Source: an uncultured Collinsella sp.
Lineage (GTDB): Bacteria; Actinomycetota; Coriobacteriia; Coriobacteriales; Coriobacteriaceae
DNA length: 55,007 nt
NCBI GenBank assembly: GCA_900541885.1
Contig: UQKW01000013.1
Location: forward strand, 1 to 55,007
Direction of reading: 5' to 3'
Shown here: positions 1 through 5,591 of the stretch, in pieces
Numbering within the stretch: position 1 is the stretch's first letter
Layout: every line of letters starts with the position of its first letter
The notes under the pieces: generated by a model
Databases searched by the model: none
Told to the model about the DNA's origin: nothing
Seen by the model: the letters and a program-made list of their open reading frames with translations, nothing else
Position numbers and translations under genes: made by a program

Positions 1-1
1 T

Positions 2-205
2 GCGGCTCATCCGGTCCGACCGGGCCGCGCGGCAAGGAGATATATTGCCAGACCGCGAAGCCCTGTGGGACGTCAATTCCACTCTTCACAAGTCCTACAC
101 AACATATTGCTTTCTATAGGTAATAGAAAGACTGGTGTGGATCTTCCGCACGTATCAGATGATGACCCTTTGGTTCAGGAATATATAGAGATCGGTCACC
201 TGTAA
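2..205 (+). CDS. Possible 3' end of an unidentified gene cut by the window edge
   Basis: One plus-strand frame stays open from base 2 to a TAA at 203-205. It ends in an acidic, protein-like tail (LPHVSDDDPLVQEYIEIGHL). No start or recognisable domain lies in the window. The first part of this frame is Arg/Ser-rich and looks less protein-like than a neighbouring frame, so a decayed or frameshifted gene is possible. The gene would converge on rplT. No function is proposed. Confidence 0.25.
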   Translation, partial: AAHPVRPGRAARRYIARPRSPVGRQFHSSQVLHNILLSIGNRKTGVDLPHVSDDDPLVQEYIEIGHL

Positions 206-252
206 GTGTTTATCTACCCGCGCTTTTAGCAATGTAGACCAGCGCTTTCGAT

Positions 253-290
253 AAAAAAAGAGGGAGCGCCGCGCACAACGCGACACTCCC
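253..290 (-). terminator. Intrinsic terminator after rplT
   Basis: On the minus strand an imperfect GC-rich hairpin (outer arms GGGAG and CTCCC) is followed by a run of seven T. It lies 22 bp beyond the rplT stop and probably ends the infC-rpmI-rplT transcript. Confidence 0.75.
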
Positions 291-311
291 CTAGCGATTC
301 AAGAGAACCTA

Positions 312-671
312 TTAGGCCTCGAGAGCCTTCTTGGCGATGGTAGCCAGCTCGTTGAAGGACTCGATGTCCTCGTAAGCCATCTGAGCCAGGACCTTGCGGT
401 CGAGCTCGATGCCGGCAACCTTCAGGCCGTGCATGAACTGAGAGTAAGAGATGTCGTTCAGACGAGCAGCAGCGTTGATACGAGTGATCCAGAGAGAACG
501 GATCTCGCGCTTCTTGTTGCGGCGATCACGATACTGATACTGCAGGGAGTGCTGGACCTGCTCTTTAGCATGCTTGTAAGTACGCGAAGCGGCACCGTAG
601 TAACCCTTCGCACGGTGCATAACGGTACGGCGCTTCTTCTTGGCGGCAACAGCGCGCTTAATACGTGCCAT
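312..671 (-). CDS. rplT: 50S ribosomal protein L20
   Basis: Encodes a 119-residue protein of normal L20 length. The basic N-terminus (ARIKRAVAAKKKRRTVMHRA) and the motif RDRRNKKREIRSLWITRINAA are diagnostic of L20. The protein binds 23S rRNA early in large-subunit assembly. In many bacteria it also represses its own operon by binding the mRNA. It is the last gene of the infC-rpmI-rplT operon, 46 bp after rpmI, and is followed by a strong terminator. Identification is by sequence and gene order; the regulatory role is family knowledge only. Confidence 0.98.
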   Translation of the reverse strand: MARIKRAVAAKKKRRTVMHRAKGYYGAASRTYKHAKEQVQHSLQYQYRDRRNKKREIRSLWITRINAAARLNDISYSQFMHGLKVAGIELDRKVLAQMAYEDIESFNELATIAKKALEA

Positions 672-717
672 GTTCTATCAACTCCTAGACGGTAAAACGA
701 AAAACGGGAACGCGAAC

Positions 718-909
718 TTAGGCGAGACGCGACTTGATGACCTTGCGGTCGGCAGCGGCGATCTCGGTCTCCTGACGGAAGCCACGCTTACGCTTGGTGG
801 ACTTCTTGCTCAGGATGTGGCTCTTGAAAGCCTTGGCGCGCATAAGCTTGCCGGTACCAGTCTTGCGGAAACGCTTCTTGGTGCCGCTGTGGGACTTCAT
901 CTTAGGCAT
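718..909 (-). CDS. rpmI: 50S ribosomal protein L35
   Basis: A 63-residue, highly basic protein beginning MPKMKSHSGTKKRFRKTGTG, the classic L35 N-terminus. It is a structural component of the large ribosomal subunit. An AAGGAG ribosome-binding site lies just upstream of the ATG (near 911-919 on the minus strand). It sits 32 bp downstream of infC and 46 bp upstream of rplT in the conserved order infC-rpmI-rplT. Length and sequence are ordinary. Confidence 0.98.
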   Translation of the reverse strand: MPKMKSHSGTKKRFRKTGTGKLMRAKAFKSHILSKKSTKRKRGFRQETEIAAADRKVIKSRLA

Positions 910-941
910 GAAATACTCCTTAATCGGTTACAGAACACTAG

Positions 942-1496
942 TTACTTGGTATCGCTTGCCGCTTTATCCTCATCGAAGGCGCCCTTAATCGGGGCGAGCA
1001 GCATAAGCATGTTACGGCCTTCCATTTTAGGCTTGGACTCGACCGTAGCGTAAGGCTTGAGATCCTCGGCGAGACGCTCGAGAACGTTAAGGCCCTGCTC
1101 CGGGTGAGCCATCTCACGGCCGCGGAACATGATGGTGATCTTAACGCGTGCGCCCTTCTTGAGGAAACGCAGAACGTGGCCCTTCTTGGTCTCGTAGTCG
1201 CCAACGTCGATCTTGGGTCGGAACTTCATTTCCTTGACCTCGACCTTGGACTGGTTCTTACGAGCAGCCTTGGCCTTCATGGCCTGCTGGTACTTGAACT
1301 TACCGTAGTCCATGACCTTGCAGACCGGCGGCTCCGCGTTGGGAGCGATCTCGACCAGGTCGAGACCCTGATCGTCGGCGACGCGCTGGGCATCGCGGAT
1401 GGCGAACAGGCCGAGCTGAGAGCCATCGACGCCAATCAAACGGCACGAAGATGCAGTAATCTCGTCGTTGATGCGGGTGTCATCAGACTTAGCTAT
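942..1496 (-). CDS. infC: Translation initiation factor IF-3, probable AUA start
   Basis: IF-3 binds the 30S subunit, blocks premature 50S joining and rejects non-cognate start codons. The two-domain architecture is visible: N-domain motif RINDEITASS, then VMDYGKFKYQQ and the C-domain KVEVKEMKFRPKIDVGDY. I place the start at ATA (1494-1496), giving 184 residues, because a perfect GGAGGT at 1504-1509 sits seven bases upstream. An in-frame ATG at 1509-1511 has no Shine-Dalgarno sequence and itself overlaps the GGAGGT; using it would give 189 residues. Rare AUU/AUA/AUC starts are a known autoregulatory feature of infC, since IF-3 discriminates against its own mRNA. Family assignment is certain; the start choice is inference. 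Confidence 0.95.
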   Translation of the reverse strand: MAKSDDTRINDEITASSCRLIGVDGSQLGLFAIRDAQRVADDQGLDLVEIAPNAEPPVCKVMDYGKFKYQQAMKAKAARKNQSKVEVKEMKFRPKIDVGDYETKKGHVLRFLKKGARVKITIMFRGREMAHPEQGLNVLERLAEDLKPYATVESKPKMEGRNMLMLLAPIKGAFDEDKAASDTK

Positions 1497-1503
1497 TTTC
1501 CCT

Positions 1504-1509
1504 ACCTCC
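1504..1509 (-). promoter_or_regulatory. Shine-Dalgarno GGAGGT deciding the infC start
   Basis: GGAGGT on the minus strand with a seven-base spacer to ATA at 1494-1496. The upstream ATG at 1509-1511 is embedded in this element, so it cannot use it. Confidence 0.7.
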
Positions 1510-1515
1510 ATTCAT

Positions 1516-1550
1516 AAAAAAATAACCCGGCGCTTCTCAGCAACCAGGTC
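1516..1550 (-). terminator. Terminator-like hairpin in the infC leader
   Basis: On the minus strand GACCTGG (1544-1550) can pair with CCGGGTT (1524-1530), allowing two G-U pairs, and is followed by seven T (1516-1522) just before the infC start region. It could work as a transcription attenuator for infC-rpmI-rplT. The stem is modest, so the function is uncertain. Confidence 0.4.
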
Positions 1551-1716
1551 GTACACATAGACATCCTCGATTTGAGGAAGAGAATCTAATTTGTATGACC
1601 AGTCAGCTGCTCATTGGCGCCAAAAGGTGGGAACCCTCGGGTTCCTCTTTAGGGCATTGCGGGAACAACGCCTTGCGAATAATAACACGTACAGCACGTT
1701 ATCACATTACGTACAC
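1551..1716 (-). other. infC 5' leader region, no gene seen
   Basis: No convincing coding sequence. The stretch contains a tight hairpin (GGAACCC-TC-GGGTTCC, 1630-1645) and AT-rich sequence around 1680-1715 that could hold the operon promoter. A clear -35/-10 pair was not identified. A long translated leader is common upstream of infC operons, but homology to a known L20 leader cannot be established by eye. Confidence 0.4.
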
Positions 1717-1739
1717 GAAAAAGGGGCCTTGACCCCCTT
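1717..1739 (-). terminator. Terminator next to the duplicated tRNA 3' end
   Basis: Minus-strand hairpin AAGGGGG-TCAAG-GCCCCTT followed by T residues. It is a near copy of the terminator at 1901-1924 and sits at the same distance from the tRNA 3'-end copy. Confidence 0.6.
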
Positions 1740-1750
1740 GAACGCTCGCT

Positions 1751-1781
1751 TGCATGTATGGTGCCCGAGGCGAGACTCGAA
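1751..1781 (-). repeat. Second copy of the tRNA-Leu 3' end
   Basis: This 31-bp stretch is identical to 1935-1965, offset by 184 bp. The matched part covers the 3' acceptor strand, encoded CCA and most of the T arm of the tRNA-Leu gene, plus flanking bases. Sequence similarity continues into the adjacent terminator. No D arm or anticodon arm follows, so this is a tRNA fragment, not a gene. It could be an attachment-site duplication left by a lost element or the scar of a deleted tandem tRNA. Confidence 0.75.
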
Positions 1782-1900
1782 GGGCCTTCGCTTCGCGAAG
1801 CCCCGGGCTTCGGGCGCGTGGCGCCCTCGCCACGCTCCGCTACAGACAGGCCACAGGCCTGTTTGCTTAACGCTTCGCGCGCTCACGCGAGTTCGGCACG
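1782..1900. other. Hairpin-rich spacer between the two tRNA 3' ends
   Basis: About 119 bp with several strong inverted repeats: CTTCGCTTCGCGAAG, GCGTGGCG-CCCT-CGCCACGC and ACAGGCC-ACA-GGCCTGT. No gene is supported. It may be a degraded repeat element or structured RNA. Confidence 0.4.
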
Positions 1901-1924
1901 AAAAAGGGGGCCGCAACCCCCTTT
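1901..1924 (-). terminator. Terminator after tRNA-Leu
   Basis: Minus-strand hairpin AGGGGG-TTGC-GGCCCCCT followed by five T, 19 bp beyond the tRNA CCA end. Confidence 0.7.
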
Positions 1925-1942
1925 AACGCTCACCTGCATGTA

Positions 1943-2029
1943 TGGTGCCCGAGGCGAGACTCGAACTCGCACGTTGTTGCCAACGGTGGATTTTGAGTCC
2001 ACTGCGTCTGCCAATTCCGCCACTCGGGC
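1943..2029 (-). tRNA. tRNA-Leu (anticodon CAA)
   Basis: An 87-base gene including an encoded CCA. The acceptor stem GCCCGAG pairs with CTCGGGC, the discriminator is A, and there is a GTTCGAG-type T arm. The anticodon stem GTGGA/TCCAC encloses loop CTCAAAA, giving CAA at positions 34-36. A long class II variable arm, as expected for leucine tRNA, lies between anticodon and T arms. It reads UUG codons. Its 3' end is duplicated at 1751-1781. Confidence 0.95.
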
Positions 2030-2068
2030 ACGCAATGCGTGAGTTAGTTTATCACAGCTTTCTACCGA

Positions 2069-3502
2069 TTAGTCCGAAAATGGAACTTCGAGCATTTCGA
2101 TGAGTTCGACCGTGCGTAGCATCTCGCGCTGACGGCATCCGCGACCGTCGACCGAAGCCTCACCCATCTGGTTATCGTAAGGGTCCTCGCGCATGCCGTC
2201 GAAAGAGGGCTCAAACTCTGCCTGGAATCGATTGTTGGCCACCATACGCCATGGGTCGAGATTGCCAAAGTAGTGACGGCGGCGCCACTCCTCCCCCATC
2301 CTGTGAGCAGAAGATCCAAATGACACGTCGGCGTTGAGCCAACCGGTCTGCGGCGTATAGAACTCTGCCCAGTCGTGCGACCCCACCGAATCGGGCGCAA
2401 CGTACAGGCCGCTCTGCCAACGGGCAGGCACGCCCGCGATACGGCACATGGTGATAAACGTGAGCGCCATAACGCCGCAATCGCCGCGGAGCGAATGCGC
2501 GCAGTCATCGGCAATAGATCCCAAAAGCAAGTACGGCGGCTGATAGCGATAGTCGATATGCTGCGTCAGATAATCATAGATAGCACGAGCGCGATCGAGC
2601 GGATCCTCGAGTCCGTCAACAACACCGGCCGTCAGCTGCTGCAGATACGGCGTGAATGCAATGTGCGGACGGTCCTCGGAAATATCCTCGGGCAGAGGCG
2701 CGTCCATACGCGGATGAACCGGAAGTGTGCCACCGTAGACATCACAATAAGCAGCATCGATGTGATAACGATAAGTCACCGAGAATGAGCGCTCACTCGA
2801 AGAAGACCACGAGGCGGTACGCGCCGAAGCGTTCGCGGGAGCAACAGCACCCTCCGGCGTCATGTCGAGAATCTCGACCCGAGACTGCTGACGGCAGGCA
2901 GCCGCGACGGGAAGCCAAGCGCAAACGGTCTCTCCCTCCAGAGCGCCGGGGACAGACACGGACGCTTTAAGCGTAATGACGCGAGCCAATCCGTTTTGTG
3001 ACTCCATCTCCTTGAGCATCTCGTCGCGCAGTGCTATTCCGTCCGTAGAATCGGGACGCATGCCGGGGACCTCTTTGGGATATACGCGAAGCGAATCGAG
3101 GAAGTTGTCGAGAACGAACAGCTCGCCATCGATAAAGCGCCAGTCAATACGCTTACGGTCAATCAGATCGTCAAACTGCTCCTCGGTAAACTCAGGCCAC
3201 TCCTCGCGAATCATCGCAATAGCTCGATCGCGCGACACCGAAAAATGAAGCGGCGTCTCAAGCATGCGATACCGCTCGGCACGAACGCAGGCTGCCAGGG
3301 AAGGCTCAGGATTCTGCTCCAAAAGGCGATCGCAGGCGGCAACAGCCTGCGTCAAATACCCGGCATCCTTAAGACGAAGAATCTCAGGCGGTAGTCCAAT
3401 ATCGAGATGGCGAAAGTCATCGCAGCAAACATCAACAGAGCAACCAACAGGACCCTCGTCAATAACCTTCCCATCCGAAGGCAGCACATTAATAACAGCC
3501 AT
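2069..3502 (-). CDS. Transglutaminase-like domain protein
   Basis: A 477-residue protein with a transglutaminase/protease-like (papain-fold) domain in its C-terminal half. The expected triad is visible: Cys in RGDCGVMALTFITMCRIAG, His in GSHDWAEFY and Asp in GWLNADVSFG. The first half is helical and unrecognised. No signal peptide or membrane segment is evident, so it is probably cytoplasmic. The start at 3502 is chosen because GGAG lies six bases upstream; a farther ATG at 3538 lacks a ribosome-binding site. It stands alone between tRNA-Leu and fba. Bacterial members are often cysteine proteases or amidases, but the substrate here is unknown. Confidence 0.85.
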   Translation of the reverse strand: MAVINVLPSDGKVIDEGPVGCSVDVCCDDFRHLDIGLPPEILRLKDAGYLTQAVAACDRLLEQNPEPSLAACVRAERYRMLETPLHFSVSRDRAIAMIREEWPEFTEEQFDDLIDRKRIDWRFIDGELFVLDNFLDSLRVYPKEVPGMRPDSTDGIALRDEMLKEMESQNGLARVITLKASVSVPGALEGETVCAWLPVAAACRQQSRVEILDMTPEGAVAPANASARTASWSSSSERSFSVTYRYHIDAAYCDVYGGTLPVHPRMDAPLPEDISEDRPHIAFTPYLQQLTAGVVDGLEDPLDRARAIYDYLTQHIDYRYQPPYLLLGSIADDCAHSLRGDCGVMALTFITMCRIAGVPARWQSGLYVAPDSVGSHDWAEFYTPQTGWLNADVSFGSSAHRMGEEWRRRHYFGNLDPWRMVANNRFQAEFEPSFDGMREDPYDNQMGEASVDGRGCRQREMLRTVELIEMLEVPFSD

Positions 3503-3643
3503 ACCAAACTCCAAGTCATTAGAACTCTTGAAGCCCATTGTAGCGAGATAAAAAAGAAAGCCCCAATAAAGGAACTCTCAACACCGATAAACGGTACCTA
3601 TGAAAATGAATTCAGCCCAGTAACCCTGTAGCGAGTTAACGAA

Positions 3644-3737
3644 GGAGGCCCCGTTTCCCCGGAGCTGATTCCGTCGCGCGACTTCTGGCGAAGCCAGGTG
3701 AGCGCGAGGGAAACAGCGTAGGGGAAACGGGGCCTCC
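3644..3737. repeat. Perfect 17-bp inverted repeat with a 60-bp loop, downstream of fba
   Basis: GGAGGCCCCGTTTCCCC (3644-3660) is matched exactly by its reverse complement at 3721-3737. It lies just past the fba stop. It lacks a T tract and its loop is long, so it resembles a dispersed palindromic element more than a simple terminator. It may still stabilise or end the fba transcript. Confidence 0.75.
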
Positions 3738-3758
3738 GGCGGGAAGTTAAACCGCTAC

Positions 3759-4625
3759 TTACGCCTTGTTGACGGAGCCAAACTCCTCCATGAGCTCCTT
3801 GGTGCGGGCAACGATGTTGTCGCGACCAGGCTTGAGGAGCTTGCGGGGGTCAAAGCCCTTGCCCTGCTGATCCTTGCCAGCCTCGATGTACTCGCGAACG
3901 CCCTTGGCGAAGACGAGCTGCAGGTCGGTGTTGACGTTGATCTTGGAGATACCCAGGGAGATGGCCTTCTTGATCTGATCCTCGGGGATGCCGGTGCCAC
4001 CGTGCAGAACGAGGGGCAGGTCGCCGGTCTGAGCCTTGATCTCGCCCAGACGCTCGAAGGAAAGGCCAGCCCAGTCGGCGGGATACACGCCGTGGATGTT
4101 GCCGATACCGCAGGCGAGGAAGTCGACGCCCAGGTCAGCAATCTGCTTGCACTCAGCGGGGTCAGCGAGCTCGCCGTTGGAGGTCACGCCGTCCTCGGTG
4201 CCGCCGATGCCGCCGACCTCGGCCTCGATGGACATGCCCTTGGAGTGGGCAAGCTCAACGAGCTCCTTGGTGCGGTCGAGGTTGAGCTGGAAGGTCTCCT
4301 CGTGAGAGCCGTCATACATGATGGACGTGAAGCCGGCCTCGATGCACTTGAAGCAGTCCTCGTAAGAACCGTGATCGAGGTGAAGGGCGACGGGGACGGT
4401 AACGCCCGTGGCCTCGACGGCAGCCTTGACCATGTCGGCGCAGACCTTGAAACCGCCCATCCACTTAGCGGCACCAGCGGTGCACTGAAGGATCAGCGGA
4501 GACTTGGCCTCCTCGGCGGCCTGGAGAATAGCCAGGGTCCACTCGAGGTTGTTGGTGTTGAAGGCACCGAGAGCGTACTTGCCGGCCTCGGCCTTCTTGA
4601 GCATGTCTGCTGCGTTGACGAGCAT
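3759..4625 (-). CDS. fba: Class II fructose-bisphosphate aldolase
   Basis: Cleaves fructose 1,6-bisphosphate to dihydroxyacetone phosphate and glyceraldehyde 3-phosphate in glycolysis (reversible), using Zn2+. The 288-residue length matches the class II family. Seen: N-terminal MLVNAADMLKKAEAGKYALG, metal-ligand region HLDHGS near residue 83, SHEETFQLNL, IEAEVGGIGGTEDG, the ligand HGGTGIPE, and NVNTDLQ. The start at 4625 is fixed by AGGAGG at 4634-4639. The same frame extends upstream of this ATG, but that part is not aldolase-like. It is monocistronic with a long upstream region. A related tagatose-bisphosphate aldolase is a possible alternative, less likely for a lone gene. Confidence 0.95.
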   Translation of the reverse strand: MLVNAADMLKKAEAGKYALGAFNTNNLEWTLAILQAAEEAKSPLILQCTAGAAKWMGGFKVCADMVKAAVEATGVTVPVALHLDHGSYEDCFKCIEAGFTSIMYDGSHEETFQLNLDRTKELVELAHSKGMSIEAEVGGIGGTEDGVTSNGELADPAECKQIADLGVDFLACGIGNIHGVYPADWAGLSFERLGEIKAQTGDLPLVLHGGTGIPEDQIKKAISLGISKINVNTDLQLVFAKGVREYIEAGKDQQGKGFDPRKLLKPGRDNIVARTKELMEEFGSVNKA

Positions 4626-4819
4626 AAAAGAAACCTCCTGTAAGGTTGCTCCGATAACGCCTGAGATTTTACCACGACATACCCGAGCATAAACGTTCGT
4701 TTGTTCACGAATACCATCCGATTGGACAAATTTTGACCGTTTGCCCCACAGAATCGACCCACTGGGGAAAATAGCTTGACGATTGAGCGGTCTTCGTGGT
4801 TCGAAAGACGGCTTCGAGC

Positions 4820-5503
4820 CTACATCTGCATAAACGGGTTCTGCATAAGTTCGCGCGCCATCGTGGTCGAATCGCCATGGCCCGTCAAGCAAACGGTATC
4901 GGGCGGAAGCGTCTTGGCAAGTTTGGAGAGCGAGCGCATAATCGCCGCCTCGTCACCGCCGGAAAGATCGGTACGACCGTGACTGCCCGGGAAAAGCGTG
5001 TCGCCCACAAAGGCGATGTTCCCCTGCTCGGTCGCGGCGAACAGGACGATGCCGCCCGGCGTATGCCCCGGCGTCTCGATCACCTGCAGACAGACGTCGC
5101 CCACCTCGATTGTATCGCCCTCGGCAAGCAAGCGCGTCGGCTCACCCGGATCGGGCGTCTCGATACCCCACATGGCGCGCTGCTCCTCGATATTTGCGCG
5201 AGGTACCGTCACGTCCTTAGCGCACAACTCATATAGTGCGCTGTCGCCAACGACAGCTCGAACCCCGGCAACCCCGCCAACATGGTCGGCATGACCGTGC
5301 GTGCAGACAGAGCCGAGTACGCGCACCTCGGGATGCGCGGTGCGGATATGCTCCACAAGACGCTCGCCCTCCCACGCCGGATCGACGATTAAGCACTCGT
5401 CATTCGAAATCACGGCGTAGCTGTTGGTCTGAATCGGGCCGTTGACGAGTGTCTCAATCGAAGCCGCACCTCGGGGTGTCAGGTCCAAAGTCATATCGCC
5501 CAT
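4820..5503 (-). CDS. MBL-fold metallo-hydrolase, glyoxalase II-like
   Basis: A 227-residue single-domain protein of the metallo-beta-lactamase fold. The metal-binding motif THGHADHVGG, then ETPGHTPGG, GDTLFPGSHGRTDL and a C-terminal TGHGDST are all present. This pattern is typical of bacterial hydroxyacylglutathione hydrolase-like proteins, which hydrolyse thioesters. The physiological substrate cannot be told from sequence, and a glutathione role is doubtful in an anaerobe. The start at 5503 gives AAGGAGG an eight-base spacer; the ATG at 5509 would be only two bases away. It lies 88 bp downstream of rel and may be co-transcribed with it. Confidence 0.88.
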   Translation of the reverse strand: MGDMTLDLTPRGAASIETLVNGPIQTNSYAVISNDECLIVDPAWEGERLVEHIRTAHPEVRVLGSVCTHGHADHVGGVAGVRAVVGDSALYELCAKDVTVPRANIEEQRAMWGIETPDPGEPTRLLAEGDTIEVGDVCLQVIETPGHTPGGIVLFAATEQGNIAFVGDTLFPGSHGRTDLSGGDEAAIMRSLSKLAKTLPPDTVCLTGHGDSTTMARELMQNPFMQM

Positions 5504-5591
5504 GCGCATACCCTCCTTCTAAAATACGTTCGAGGCACCAAACGATGCCTCGAACGTAACCAATATCTATGATGCTGAGAGGCTCTCGCAC

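Noticed and set aside
1591..1926. Open frames over the infC leader and tRNA 3'-end repeats
   Set aside because: They translate tRNA, terminators and hairpins; composition is Arg/Pro/Ser-rich and no start signal is present.
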